Shown: positions 16,098 to 24,974 of the stretch, one piece after another
How positions within the stretch are numbered: the stretch's first letter is position 1
How the letters are laid out: every line of letters starts with the position of its first letter
Origin: Streptomyces tubercidicus
GTDB lineage: Bacteria > Actinomycetota > Actinomycetes > Streptomycetales > Streptomycetaceae
Assembly (NCBI RefSeq): GCF_027497495.1
Contig: NZ_CP114205.1
Span: 1,550,001-1,614,000 of the forward strand
Direction: 5' to 3'
Length of the DNA: 64,000 bases
The notes under the pieces: generated by a model
What the model was told of the DNA's origin: nothing
The model's input: the letters and a program-made list of their open reading frames with translations, nothing else
The model's database searches: none
Position numbers and translations under genes: made by a program

Positions 16098-17603
16098 ATG
16101 GCCCCCGTAGTGACCAGTGTCAGCCCCGCCCAAGGCGCTCCAGCGGGGGGCACCAACGTCACCATCACCGGCTCCGGCTTCACCGGCGCCACCAAGGTCA
16201 AGTTCGGCCCGAACGGCACCAATTTCATCCTCGTCAGCGATACACAGATCACGGCCAAGACGCCCCCGGGCACCGGCACGGTCCAGGTCACGGTCACAGC
16301 ACCGACCGGGACCAGCACCCAGAACGTGTTCTTCACCTACGCCCAGGCCCCGGTCCTCACCAGCCTCAACCCGACCTCGGGCCCCACCTCGGGCGGCAAC
16401 GTCGTCACCCTCAACGGCAGCAATCTCGCGGGCGCGACCTCGGTGAAATTCGGCAGCAACTCAGCGGTCATCCTCACCAACACCGCCACCCAGATCACCG
16501 CCATCGCACCGGCCGGACCACCCTCCTCCGTCAACGTCACGGTCACCACACCAGGCGGCACCAGCAACGCCCTCACCTACACCTACACCGCCATCCCCGC
16601 CCCGGTCCTCACCAGCCTCAACCCGACCTCGGGCCCCACCTCCGGCGGCAACGTCGTCACCCTCAACGGCACCAACCTCACCGGCGCCACCACAGTGCTC
16701 TTCGGCCCCAGCCCCGCCACCATCCTCACCAACACGGCCACCCAGATCACCGTCAGCGCCCCGCCCGGTACCGGCCCCGTCAACGTCACGGTCACGACAG
16801 CAGGCGGCACCAGCAACGCCCTCACCTACACCTACGTCGCCGCTTCCGTCCCGGTCCTCAGCAGCCTCAGTCCCACCTCGGGGCCCACCTCGGGCGGGAA
16901 CGTCGTGACCCTCAACGGCAGCAATCTCGCGGGGGCGACCTCGGTGAAATTCGGGAGCAACTCGGCGACCATCCTCACCAATACGGCGAGCCAGATCACC
17001 GTCAGCGCGCCCGCCGGGCCGCCGTCCTCGGTCAGTGTCACGGTCACCACGGCCGGCGGCACCAGTAATCCGCTGCCGTACTTCTATCTCGCCGCGCCCA
17101 CCCTCAGCGATCTGTCCCCGCATCTCGGCCCGGACACCGGCGGCAACACCGTCACCGTCTTCGGCACCAATCTGACGCTCACCAACGCCGTGAACTTCGG
17201 CGGGAATCCAGCCGCCGCCTTCACTGTGGTCTCTGACAACCAGCTGACCGTGACCGCTCCGGCCGGGTCCGGCACCGTGGTCGTCACCGTCACCACACCG
17301 GGCGGGACCAGCACGGCGGCCACCGGGAATCCGTACTACACCTATCTCGGGGCGCCCGTCCTGACCAGCCTCACCCCCTCCCATGGCGCTGATGTCGGGG
17401 GCGACGCGATCGTGCTGAGCGGCAGCAACCTCACCTTCACCGACGCGGTGACCTTCGGGGGTGTCCCGGCCTCGTTCTCGGCGATCTCCGACACCCAGGT
17501 CGTGGCGACCTCCCCGGGCGGCGCGCCCGGCACGGTGAATGTCGTGGCGCAGACCCCGGCCGGGAGCAGCAACGGCCTGCCGTATGTCTACGACCCGTCC
17601 TAG
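16098..17603 (+). CDS. IPT/TIG-repeat protein, six repeats
   Basis: A 501-residue protein of six IPT/TIG domains of about 83 residues, each opening with a P-x-V-T/L-S-L-x-P-x-x-G pattern and closing with VTVTTxGGTSN...YxY. Repeats 2-4 are nearly identical in DNA: the unit beginning CGGTCCTCA recurs at 16351, 16603 and 16852, so periods are 252 and 249 bases, pointing to recent tandem duplication. There is again no signal peptide or anchor. AGAAGGAGA lies upstream of the ATG. Repeat number probably varies between strains. Function is unknown; adhesion or carbohydrate binding is the usual role of such folds. Confidence 0.9.
   Translation: MAPVVTSVSPAQGAPAGGTNVTITGSGFTGATKVKFGPNGTNFILVSDTQITAKTPPGTGTVQVTVTAPTGTSTQNVFFTYAQAPVLTSLNPTSGPTSGGNVVTLNGSNLAGATSVKFGSNSAVILTNTATQITAIAPAGPPSSVNVTVTTPGGTSNALTYTYTAIPAPVLTSLNPTSGPTSGGNVVTLNGTNLTGATTVLFGPSPATILTNTATQITVSAPPGTGPVNVTVTTAGGTSNALTYTYVAASVPVLSSLSPTSGPTSGGNVVTLNGSNLAGATSVKFGSNSATILTNTASQITVSAPAGPPSSVSVTVTTAGGTSNPLPYFYLAAPTLSDLSPHLGPDTGGNTVTVFGTNLTLTNAVNFGGNPAAAFTVVSDNQLTVTAPAGSGTVVVTVTTPGGTSTAATGNPYYTYLGAPVLTSLTPSHGADVGGDAIVLSGSNLTFTDAVTFGGVPASFSAISDTQVVATSPGGAPGTVNVVAQTPAGSSNGLPYVYDPS
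16351..17100 (+). repeat. Near-identical tandem repeats of about 250 bases inside the IPT/TIG gene
   Basis: Three consecutive units starting at 16351, 16603 and 16852 share long identical stretches, including the ACCTCGGGCGGCAACGTCGT region and the block encoding the N-G-S-N-L-A-G motif. Period is 249-252 bases, in frame (83-84 codons). These are protein-coding repeats, not CRISPR, and are prone to expansion, contraction and assembly collapse. Confidence 0.85.
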
Positions 17604-17635
17604 GGGGCGGAGCGGGCCGTATGACCCCCGGGAGC

Positions 17636-17662
17636 ATTTGCCTCTGAGGCAAATCTTTTGCC
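17636..17662. promoter_or_regulatory. Palindromic operator upstream of the XRE-cupin regulator
   Basis: ATTTGCCTC-T-GAGGCAAAT (17636-17654) is a perfect 9-base inverted repeat, followed at once by a third half-site TTTGCC (17657-17662). It sits 39 bases before the ATG of the XRE-cupin gene, where autoregulation is expected. This is an inference from position and symmetry. Confidence 0.65.
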
Positions 17663-17692
17663 CGGGAGGTGAAAGGTCGCTATACCGGGGAT

Positions 17693-18322
17693 ATGACCGA
17701 GCTCCCCGACGAGCCCACCGGCGCGCCACCGGATGAGCTGTCCACCGTCGCGCCGCGCCTGCGTGATCTGCGGCGACGCAGTGGCCTCACGCTGGAGACC
17801 GCGGCCCGGCTGGTGGGGCTCTCGCCCGCGCATCTGTCGCGGCTGGAGACCGGCCGGCGCCAGCCGTCGCTGCCGATGCTGCTGGCGCTGGCCCGTACGT
17901 ACGGCACCACGGTATCCGACCTGCTCGGGGAGACCGCCGCGGAGCGGGACCCGATTGTGCGGGCCGGGCGGGCGGAGCCGTCGGAGGCCGGTGGCTGGAC
18001 GTACTGGACCGCGGGCGGCGCCGGGCGGGCGATGCAGGCGCTGCGGGTGCTGGTGCCGCAGCGGGCGCAGGGCGATCTGGTGCGGGTCCATCCGGGCGAG
18101 GAGTGGCTGTACGTCCTCAAGGGGCGGCTGCGGCTGACGCTGGGCGCGGCCGTGCAGGTCCTGGAACCGGGGGACGCGGCGCACTTCGACTCGCTGACCC
18201 CGCACCGGATTTCCGCCGCCTCGCAGGGCGGGGTGGAGCTGCTGTTCGTCCACACGCTTCTGCAGAGCGGGGCCGCCGAGCTGTGTCTCGGCGGCGATGA
18301 CACGAGGCGCCGCGGGCTGTGA
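17693..18322 (+). CDS. XRE family regulator with C-terminal cupin domain
   Basis: A 209-residue regulator. An HTH_3/XRE domain at about residues 18-75 includes LRDLRRRSGLTLETAARLVGLSPAHLSRLETGRRQPSLP-type helices, and a cupin_2 domain covers about 110-195 (GEEWLYVLKGRLRLTLG, then EPGDAAHFDSLTPH). Members of this group regulate polyamine, phosphonate or amino-acid metabolism, with the cupin sensing the ligand. ATG 17693 gives the conserved length; GGAGG lies about 25 bases upstream and a closer GAAAGG is also present. A perfect palindrome lies just upstream. The DUF6126 gene follows 34 bases downstream. Confidence 0.92.
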   Translation: MTELPDEPTGAPPDELSTVAPRLRDLRRRSGLTLETAARLVGLSPAHLSRLETGRRQPSLPMLLALARTYGTTVSDLLGETAAERDPIVRAGRAEPSEAGGWTYWTAGGAGRAMQALRVLVPQRAQGDLVRVHPGEEWLYVLKGRLRLTLGAAVQVLEPGDAAHFDSLTPHRISAASQGGVELLFVHTLLQSGAAELCLGGDDTRRRGL

Positions 18323-18356
18323 GCCCCCGGCGCCGTATTTGAGGGAAGGACCCGAC

Positions 18357-18548
18357 GTGGTGCCCGATCAGACCGTTCCTGCAGCTCAGCCGTCCGCGGA
18401 ACCACTCACCGAGGCAGTGCCCGCGCGAAAGTACGTCGAGAACAAGCCACCGCGCGGGCTGTACGTGCGGGTGTTCATCTATGTCGTCGCGACGCATGTG
18501 CTGCTGGCGATGATGAGTCTTGTGGTGATTGCCGCGAACTCCCGTTAG
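18357..18548 (+). CDS. Small single-pass membrane protein, DUF6126 family
   Basis: A 63-residue protein with a polar N-terminus of about 35 residues (PAAQPSAEPLTEAVPARKYVENKPPRGLYVR in outline) and one transmembrane helix to the C-terminus (FIYVVATHVLLAMMSLVVIAA). Streptomyces genomes commonly pair this family with an XRE-cupin regulator gene, as here, so the two probably form one unit; the role is unknown. GTG at 18357 or 18360 fits the GGGAAGGA RBS. Confidence 0.75.
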   Translation: MVPDQTVPAAQPSAEPLTEAVPARKYVENKPPRGLYVRVFIYVVATHVLLAMMSLVVIAANSR

Positions 18549-18750
18549 CGCATTGCGTATTGCGCGCCTTCCTGGTGGCGCGCCTTCCCGGTTGGGGCGG
18601 CGCCTCGCCGGTGCTCCTCCAGGCGACAACGTCCATCCCTTCGGCCCGAAAGTCCATTGCCCCGGTGCGGCGGCCAGGTGAACTCTGCTGGCGCGAAGGG
18701 TTCGTACGACTCTCGTCCCTGAACCTCGCCGCACCGAGGAGGACCGAAGG

Positions 18751-21528
18751 ATGCACCGTACGCGCACCGCGGCGGCCACCGCGCTGGCCGTGGCCCTGGC
18801 TCTGATCCCCCTGACGGGCATGGCCGGGCCGCCGGGCTCCGGAGGGACGGCCGAACGGGACGGCGCGCGCGACCGCCCCGGCGGCGCCGTTTCCCGGTCC
18901 GTTTCACGGGCCGACTCCCGGGCCGTCTCCTCAACACCCCGGTCCGGCTCCCGGACCGACTCCGCCACTCCCCGCTCCGCATCCCGGGCCCTCTCCCCCA
19001 CCCCCCGCTCCGTCCACAGCCGGTCCGACCGGATCACCATCACCCCATCCGTAACCGTCGTCACCGGACCGCGGGCCGACGCACCGGCGCTGGCCGTCGT
19101 CGAGAAGGCGCTGAAGGACGCCGGTGCGCAGCGGGTCGTACGGGCCGGGCGGGCGCCGGGCGGCGGGCAGCTGTCGGTGTTCGTGGACGGTCCGGGGGCG
19201 GCGCGGGCGCTGACGGAGCTGGGCGGGCGGGGCGCCGACGGGCTGCCCGCCGAGGGGTATGCGCTGGCCGTCGGCGAGGGGCGGATCGCGCTGGCAGGCA
19301 AGGACGCCGCCGGGACGTATTACGCGGCGCAGTCGCTGCGGCAACTGCTGCCGCACACGGAGCGGCCGGGCGCCCGGGTGCCGGGCACCGTCGTACGGGA
19401 CTGGCCGGCCACCCCGCTGCGCGGCGTCATCGAGGGGTTCTACGGCACCCCTTGGTCGCACCGGGCCCGGCTCGACCAGCTCGACTTCTACGGTGCGCAC
19501 AAGATGAACCTCTATGTGTACTCGCCGAAGGACGATGCGTATCTGCGGGAGAAGTGGCGGGATCCGTACCCGGCGGAGCAGCTGGCGCAGATCAAGGAAC
19601 TGGTGGACCGGGCGCGGCAGCGGCATGTGGAGTTCACGTACGCACTCTCCCCGGGGCTGTCCGTCTGCTACAGCTCCGACGCGGATCTCCGGGCGCTGAC
19701 CGCCAAGTTCGAGACGCTGTGGGACATCGGTGTGCGGACCTTCGCGGTGCCGTTGGATGACATCAGTTACACGGACTGGAACTGTGCGGCGGACAAGGAC
19801 CGGTTCGGGACCGGCGGCGGGGCGGCCGGTGCCGCGCAGGCGCATCTGCTCAACCGCGTCAACCAGGAGTTCATCGCCGGGCATCCGGGCGCAGAGCCGC
19901 TGCAGATGGTGCCGACCGAGTACTACGACGTGAAGCCGTCGCCGTACAAGAAGGCGCTGGCCACCCAGCTGGACAAGGATGTGCTGGTGGAGTGGACGGG
20001 GGTGGGGGTGATCGCGCCGACGATGACCGTCGCCCAGGCCCGGCAGGCCCGGGAGGTCTTCGGGCACCCGATCCTGACCTGGGACAACTATCCGGTCAAT
20101 GACTATGTGACGAACCGGCTGCTGCTCGGGCCGTTCAACGGCCGGGAGAAGGGGCTGCCGGAGCAGTTGGCGGGGATCACCGCGAATCCGATGATCCAGC
20201 CCGCGGCGTCCAAGCTCGCGCTGTACACGGTGGCGGATTACGCGTGGAACGACACGGCGTATGACGCCCGGACCTCCTGGGGCAGGGCGATCGATGAGCT
20301 GGCCGGTGGCGATGCCCGTACGGCACGGGCGCTGCGGGCCTTCGCGGACGCCCACTACGCCTCCGCGCTCAACCCGCAGCAGGCACCCGAACTGGCCGCC
20401 GCCATCGAGCAGTTCGGTACGGACGGCGAGGCCCGGCGGCTCGACGCGGCGCTGCGGAACCTGGAGGAGGCACCGGCGGTGCTGCGTGAACGGCTCGCCG
20501 ACCGGGGCTTTGTGCAGGACAGCGAGCCGTGGCTGGACGCGACCCGGGCCTGGGGCGCGGCGGCGCGTACGGCACTGCGGCTGGTGGAGGCGACCAAGGC
20601 GGGCAACGGTGCGCGCGCCTGGCAACTACGGCAGCAGATACCGGAGCTGGTGCGTACCGCCCGGTCCTTCGTCTACGTGGACATGGCCGGGAAGAGGATT
20701 CCGGTGCTGGTGGCGGACGGGGTGCTGGACACCTTCGTCGAGGACGCGGTGGCCGCGCACGACAGGGCGCTGGGGGTCACCGGCCGCCCCAAGGGGTCCA
20801 CGGATCTCTCCGTCTACCAGGACAACGCGGTCTCCCGTATGACCGATGGCGATGACGCCACGTACTTCTGGAGCGGCGCGGCGCCCAAGGCCGGTTCCTC
20901 CGTGGCGCTGGATCTGCGGACCGAACGCCCCCTGGGGACGGTCACGCTGGCGATGGGCAAGGACGGCAGCCCGGACGACTATCTGCGGCACGGTGTCCTG
21001 GAGTACTCATCGGACGGGAAGAACTGGCAGCGGCTGGCCGCGTTCGACGGGAAGGCCGAGGTGCGGGTCGAGCCGCCGGCCGGTGTCCGGGCCCGGTACG
21101 TCCGCGCACGGGCCACACAGGCGCAGGAGAACTGGCTGGTGGTGCGGGAGTTCGCGGTGGCCGGGGCCGACGCCGGGACGGTGGCCGGTGGCCCGCCCGC
21201 GGCGGAGGGCAGCGCGCTGCGCTCGGCGGCGGACGGCGATCCGGCGACCGTCTACCGCGCGGCGCGGGCCGCGCAGCCCGGCGACACGCTGGAATTCACG
21301 CCCGACGCACCCCGCGCGGCCTCTTCCGTGACCGTGCTGCGGCCACAGGGCGCGCCGACCGGAGCGGCCCGCGTCGAGGTCCGTAGGGGCGGCGCCTGGC
21401 GCACGCTCGGCACACTGTCCGGCGCCTATACACGGCTCGCCGCGGGCGACGGCCCGGTCGGGGGCGTCCGGCTGGTGTGGCGGGCCGGGACCGTGGCGCC
21501 CGAGGTCAATGAGGTGGTGGTGCACTGA
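18751..21528 (+). CDS. Secreted beta-N-acetylglucosaminidase, GH84 family
   Basis: A 925-residue exported hexosaminidase. Order: signal peptide (about 1-27); a low-complexity Ser/Arg-rich linker (about 44-94) with repeated SRxxS and TPRS units; a GH20b-like N-terminal domain (about 95-215); the GH84 barrel from about 222, with RGVIEGFYGTPWS, NLYVYSPKDD and the paired catalytic aspartates D336-D337 in VPLDDIS; a helical region; and F5/8 type C-like carbohydrate-binding modules towards the C-terminus. It should release GlcNAc from hyaluronan-like or chitin/glycoprotein material outside the cell by substrate-assisted catalysis. GAGGAGG precedes the ATG. I saw no DasR-type site upstream. Confidence 0.93.
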   Translation: MHRTRTAAATALAVALALIPLTGMAGPPGSGGTAERDGARDRPGGAVSRSVSRADSRAVSSTPRSGSRTDSATPRSASRALSPTPRSVHSRSDRITITPSVTVVTGPRADAPALAVVEKALKDAGAQRVVRAGRAPGGGQLSVFVDGPGAARALTELGGRGADGLPAEGYALAVGEGRIALAGKDAAGTYYAAQSLRQLLPHTERPGARVPGTVVRDWPATPLRGVIEGFYGTPWSHRARLDQLDFYGAHKMNLYVYSPKDDAYLREKWRDPYPAEQLAQIKELVDRARQRHVEFTYALSPGLSVCYSSDADLRALTAKFETLWDIGVRTFAVPLDDISYTDWNCAADKDRFGTGGGAAGAAQAHLLNRVNQEFIAGHPGAEPLQMVPTEYYDVKPSPYKKALATQLDKDVLVEWTGVGVIAPTMTVAQARQAREVFGHPILTWDNYPVNDYVTNRLLLGPFNGREKGLPEQLAGITANPMIQPAASKLALYTVADYAWNDTAYDARTSWGRAIDELAGGDARTARALRAFADAHYASALNPQQAPELAAAIEQFGTDGEARRLDAALRNLEEAPAVLRERLADRGFVQDSEPWLDATRAWGAAARTALRLVEATKAGNGARAWQLRQQIPELVRTARSFVYVDMAGKRIPVLVADGVLDTFVEDAVAAHDRALGVTGRPKGSTDLSVYQDNAVSRMTDGDDATYFWSGAAPKAGSSVALDLRTERPLGTVTLAMGKDGSPDDYLRHGVLEYSSDGKNWQRLAAFDGKAEVRVEPPAGVRARYVRARATQAQENWLVVREFAVAGADAGTVAGGPPAAEGSALRSAADGDPATVYRAARAAQPGDTLEFTPDAPRAASSVTVLRPQGAPTGAARVEVRRGGAWRTLGTLSGAYTRLAAGDGPVGGVRLVWRAGTVAPEVNEVVVH

Positions 21529-21643
21529 GGTGTGCGCCGAGGGAGTGGCACACCGAGGGCATCGCGCCATCTCCCCCGCCGCGGCCGCCCGCGCCCTAAT
21601 CTGAGGTGCTGGCCGCCGCCCTCGCCCCGGAGGAGACCGACCC

Positions 21644-22324
21644 ATGGCCCGAACCGCTCCCGATGCCCCTCGTCCGACCGCGGCCGCCGTACTGGACGAC
21701 GCGGTCCGCGCGCTCACCCCGGACACCGCCGCCAACCGGCTGGTCGGACAGATCGAGGCGGGTGCGGCGCCGCGCTCCGTATTCGCCACCTTCGCCCTCG
21801 AACAGCACCAGGTGATCGCCGCCGACCGCCTCAGCTTCCAGCATCTGGCGCGGCGTGCGGACGGCGACCCGCCCGTCGCCGACTTCTTCGACCTGCTCGC
21901 CCGGGGCGAGACGCTGGCCCTCAAGCAGCTGGCCGGGCTCGCGGACGCCTGTGAGCTGACCGAGCGGGAGATCACGGAGTACCAGCCGCGGCCAGGCTGT
22001 CAGGCGTACCCGTCCTACGCGGCCCGGCTCGCGCTGGGCGGCGAGCCGGCCGATGTGGCGATCGCCCTGACCGCCAACTTCGCCGCCTGGGGCGCCTATT
22101 GCGCGACCGTCGCGGCGGCGATGCGGGACCACTACGACTTCCCCGAGGCGGCCCGCGCCTTCTTCGACTTCTTCGCCGAGCCCGCACCGGCCATCGGCAC
22201 ACAGGCCCGCCAGGCGGTCCAGCACGGCCTCGACACCGGCCAGGCCCAGCCGGCCACCGCGCACCGCTACGGCCGCCTCCTCCAGGCGTACGAGCTCATG
22301 TTCTGGAACTCCGTCGCCGAGTGA
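21644..22324 (+). CDS. TenA-like (haem-oxygenase-fold) protein
   Basis: A 226-residue all-helical protein resembling the TenA/THI-4 family: FATFALEQHQVIAADRLSF near the first helices, YPSYAARLALGGEPADVAIALTANFAAWGAYC in the middle, and a C-terminal helix with YELMFWNSV. TenA proteins salvage thiamine pyrimidine or act as regulators; many actinobacterial members have unknown substrates. The cysteine in WGAYC is at a plausible but unverified position. GGAGGAGA precedes the ATG. It converges with allB, with 16 bases between stops. No TPP riboswitch is visible. Confidence 0.7.
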   Translation: MARTAPDAPRPTAAAVLDDAVRALTPDTAANRLVGQIEAGAAPRSVFATFALEQHQVIAADRLSFQHLARRADGDPPVADFFDLLARGETLALKQLAGLADACELTEREITEYQPRPGCQAYPSYAARLALGGEPADVAIALTANFAAWGAYCATVAAAMRDHYDFPEAARAFFDFFAEPAPAIGTQARQAVQHGLDTGQAQPATAHRYGRLLQAYELMFWNSVAE

Positions 22325-22340
22325 GTTGTTCGGTCGGCGG

Positions 22341-23684
22341 TCATGCGCGGTGCGGCCGTTCGAGCAGCTCGCCGGTGGGCTCGGCGAGGGTGGTGCCGTC
22401 GTTGATCCGGCGGCCGCGCAGCCAGGTGGACCGTACGACGCCGTACAGGGTCTTTCCGGCGTACGCGGTGATCTTGTTGCGGTGCTGGAGGGCCTGCGGG
22501 TCGACGGTGAAGGTCTCCTCGGGGGCGAGCACGGCGAAGTCCGCGTCCCGGCCGGGTTCGATGGCGCCCTTCTGGCCGAGGCCGACCAGCGCCGCCGGTG
22601 CGGTGGCCATCCAGCGCACCACGTCGTCGAGGCTGTGGCCGCGCTCGCGGGCCTCCGTCCAGATAGCGGGCAGGCCGAGCTGGAGGGAGGAGATGCCGCC
22701 CCAGGCCGCGCCGAAGTCCGCGGTCTTGAGGTCGGCGGTGGACGGCGAGTGGTCCGAGACGATGCAGTCGACGGTCCCGTTGGCCAGGCCCTCCCACAGG
22801 GCGTCCTGGTTGGCCGCCTCCCGGATCGGCGGGCAGCACTTGAACTCCGTTGCGCCGTCCGGGATTTCCTCGGCGGTCAGGGTCAGGAAGTGCGGGCACG
22901 ACTCGACGGTGATCCGGACGCCCTCGCGCTTGGCGGCGGCGATCAGCGGCAGCGCGTCGCTGGAGGACAGATGCAGGACGTGGACCCGTGCGCCGAGCCG
23001 CCGGGCGAGCGTGATCAGCCCGGCGATGGCGTCGTTCTCGGAGGCGCGCGGGCGGGAGGCGAGGAAGTCCGCGTACTTGGGGCCGTGCGGTGCGGGTGCC
23101 GCGTCCAGGTGGCCCGGGTCCTCGGCGTGCACGATCAGCAGGCCGTCGAAGCCCGCGATCTCGCCGAGGGCGGCGGCCAGTTGTGCCTGGTCGACCTCGG
23201 GAAACTCGTCGACGCCGGACGGCGACAGAAAGCATTTGAAGCCGAAGACCCCGGCGTCGTGCAGCGGGCGCAGATCCTTGACGTTGCCGGGGATCGCGCC
23301 GCCCCAGAAGCCGATGTCGATATGCGCCTTGCCGCGGGCGACCGCGCGCTTGGTGTCGAGGTGGGCGGCCGTGGTGGTGGGCGGGAGGCTGTTGAGCGGC
23401 ATGTCCACGAGGGTGGTGATACCGCCGGCCGCGGCCGCGCGGGTGGCCGTCCAGAAGCCCTCCCACTCGGTGCGGCCGGGGTCGTTGACGTGGACGTGGG
23501 TGTCGACGAGGCCGGGCAGCAGGACATCGTCACCGAAGTCCTCGACCCGCGCCCCGGCCGGAGCCGGGTCGCCATACGGCAGCACCGCGGCGATCCTGCC
23601 GCCCTTGACGACGACGGACGCGGCACGCGTGCCCTGCGGGGTGACGACGCGCCGCGAGCGCAGCACCAGCTCTGTTTCGGACAC
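22341..23684 (-). CDS. allB: Allantoinase
   Basis: A 447-residue cyclic amidohydrolase that opens the hydantoin ring of allantoin to give allantoate. Metal ligands and motifs: H63 and H65 in [11 protein letters not shown], carboxylated lysine K150 in [11 protein letters not shown]186 in LLIVHAEDP, a later histidine in [12 protein letters not shown], and D in [17 protein letters not shown] is characteristic of allantoinase rather than dihydroorotase. The start is GTG at 23684 with GAGAAGGGGA upstream. It is divergent from allR, with operators in between. In S. coelicolor, as I recall, allantoicase follows allB; here tenA-like DNA is found instead, so that step is not encoded next to it. Confidence 0.95.
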   Translation of the reverse strand: MSETELVLRSRRVVTPQGTRAASVVVKGGRIAAVLPYGDPAPAGARVEDFGDDVLLPGLVDTHVHVNDPGRTEWEGFWTATRAAAAGGITTLVDMPLNSLPPTTTAAHLDTKRAVARGKAHIDIGFWGGAIPGNVKDLRPLHDAGVFGFKCFLSPSGVDEFPEVDQAQLAAALGEIAGFDGLLIVHAEDPGHLDAAPAPHGPKYADFLASRPRASENDAIAGLITLARRLGARVHVLHLSSSDALPLIAAAKREGVRITVESCPHFLTLTAEEIPDGATEFKCCPPIREAANQDALWEGLANGTVDCIVSDHSPSTADLKTADFGAAWGGISSLQLGLPAIWTEARERGHSLDDVVRWMATAPAALVGLGQKGAIEPGRDADFAVLAPEETFTVDPQALQHRNKITAYAGKTLYGVVRSTWLRGRRINDGTTLAEPTGELLERPHRA

Positions 23685-23804
23685 CCGGTCCCCTTCTCGT
23701 AGCTGTTCTCATCGTGGCGTGCGGGCGGGTGGGGTGCACGGCCGCCGGGGGGGCGGGGCATCCGGAGCGCGTCCTTCACGCCGGAGCGATCCGCGATCTG
23801 CGGC

Positions 23805-23832
23805 TTCAACAGTCTTTCAACAGTCTGTTGAA
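23805..23832. promoter_or_regulatory. TTCAACAG-T-CTGTTGAA palindrome with an extra half-site
   Basis: TTCAACAG-T-CTGTTGAA (23816-23832) is a perfect 8-base palindrome, and TTCAACAGTCT occurs once more directly before it (23805-23815). The core TCAACA-N3-TGTTGA recurs upstream of uraD and of catalase, and in degenerate form upstream of aceB. It lies about 120 bases upstream of the allB start, a position suited to control of allB. Confidence 0.65.
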
Positions 23833-23926
23833 TGAGTCTTCACGCCGGATCCCGGCCCGTCAAGGCCCCTCCAACTGGATCACGCGCCGAGGAGTGCAGC
23901 CTCCAGGGCATGCCACGACGTGGACG

Positions 23927-23942
23927 ATTCCACAGAATGGAC
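23927..23942. promoter_or_regulatory. TTCC-N7-GGA element, possible AllR site
   Basis: On the minus strand this reads TCCATTCTGTGGAAT, matching 11 of 15 positions of TTCCGTATAGTGGAA found upstream of hyi, and related to the aceB element. Since published work on S. coelicolor AllR, as I remember it, includes allB, aceB and hyi as targets, this may be the AllR motif. Weak by itself; support comes from recurrence. Confidence 0.4.
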
Positions 23943-24173
23943 AGTATCTTTCGCGCAGCAGAATGTAGCTACGGCTACTGGCGCCGCCCAGGAGATCGCA
24001 GCTAGACGCGTGCCCGGCGACGCACTCCGCCGGACAAAGCGGGCCTGACCGGCGGGAACGAGTGTGCGAGAGTCCATGTGTCAACGTAAGGGGACCGGTA
24101 GGCTTCTCCGGTCGGGCCCGGCGCCCGCACGCCCCAGCCGAGACCGGTCCGACCCGCCCGAAAGGAACGCTCT

Positions 24174-24974
24174 GTGCCGCCGTCCAGCGCCAGCCCCTCC
24201 GCCGCCGAAGCCAAGCCAGGCGCCAGCGGCGGCGTCCAGTCTCTTGAGCGCGCCTTCGACCTGCTGGAGCGGATGGCCGACGCCGGCGGCGAGGTCGGCC
24301 TGAGCGAGCTCTCCACCAGCAGCGGGCTGCCGCTGCCGACCATCCACCGCCTGATGCGCACGCTCGTCGCCTGCGGCTACGTCCGCCAGCAGCCCAACCG
24401 CCGCTATGCGCTGGGCCCCCGGCTGATCCGGCTCGGCGAGAGCTCCTCACGGCTGCTGGGCACCTGGGCCCGCCCGTTCCTGGCCCGTCTGGTCGAGGAG
24501 ACCGGCGAGACGGCCAATATGGCGCTGCTCGACGGCGACGAGATCGTTTATGTCGCCCAGGTCCCGTCCCGGCACGCGGTACGGATGTTCACCGAGGTCG
24601 GCCGCCGGGTGCTGCCGCACTCCACCGGCGTCGGCAAGGCCCTACTGGCCCACCACTCCCCGGAGGAGGTCCGCGCGCTGCTCGGCCGTACGGGCATGCC
24701 CGCCGCGACCGAGAAGACGATCACCGACCCGGACCGCTTCCTCGAAGCACTCGCCGACGTCCGCCGCCTCGGCTACGCGGTCGACGACAACGAGCAGGAA
24801 ATCGGCGTCCGCTGCCTCGCGGTGCCGGTGCCCAACTCCCCTACCTCGGCGGCGATCTCCATCTCCGGCCCGACCGGCCGCGTGACCGAGGCATCGACGG
24901 ACAAGATCGTGCCGGTGCTGCAGGATGTCGCGGCACAGCTGTCGGTGGCGCTGGCGAATCAGACGCCGGCTTAG
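24174..24974 (+). CDS. allR: IclR family repressor of allantoin catabolism
   Basis: A 266-residue IclR protein: a winged helix at about residues 20-82 (VQSLERAFDLLERMA, recognition region LPLPTIHRLMRTLV, wing PNRRYALG) and an effector-binding GAF-like domain from about 95 to the end, with GETANMALLDGDEIVYVAQVPS, GVGKALLA and IGVRCLAVPV. Divergence from allB and the surrounding glyoxylate genes identify it as AllR, which represses allantoin-utilisation genes; from memory, allantoate and glyoxylate release it from DNA. The start is GTG at 24174 after AAAGGAACG. Confidence 0.88.
   Translation: MPPSSASPSAAEAKPGASGGVQSLERAFDLLERMADAGGEVGLSELSTSSGLPLPTIHRLMRTLVACGYVRQQPNRRYALGPRLIRLGESSSRLLGTWARPFLARLVEETGETANMALLDGDEIVYVAQVPSRHAVRMFTEVGRRVLPHSTGVGKALLAHHSPEEVRALLGRTGMPAATEKTITDPDRFLEALADVRRLGYAVDDNEQEIGVRCLAVPVPNSPTSAAISISGPTGRVTEASTDKIVPVLQDVAAQLSVALANQTPA

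Larger units (their letters stand above)
23685..24173. other. allB-allR divergent promoter region
   Basis: This 489-base gene-free region separates allB and allR. It carries two kinds of candidate operator, at 23805-23832 and 23927-23942, listed separately. No other gene is supported. Confidence 0.6.

Noticed and set aside
16351..17100. Regular repeats that could suggest a CRISPR array
   Set aside because: The units are about 250 bases, contiguous, in frame and encode IPT/TIG domains; there are no spacers.
18549..18750. DasR-type site upstream of the GH84 glucosaminidase
   Set aside because: No sequence resembling ACTGGTCTAGACCACT could be found by eye.
21529..21643. TPP riboswitch upstream of the tenA-like gene
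   Set aside because: The gap is only 115 bases and I see neither the CUGAGA-type core nor the paired helices of a THI box.
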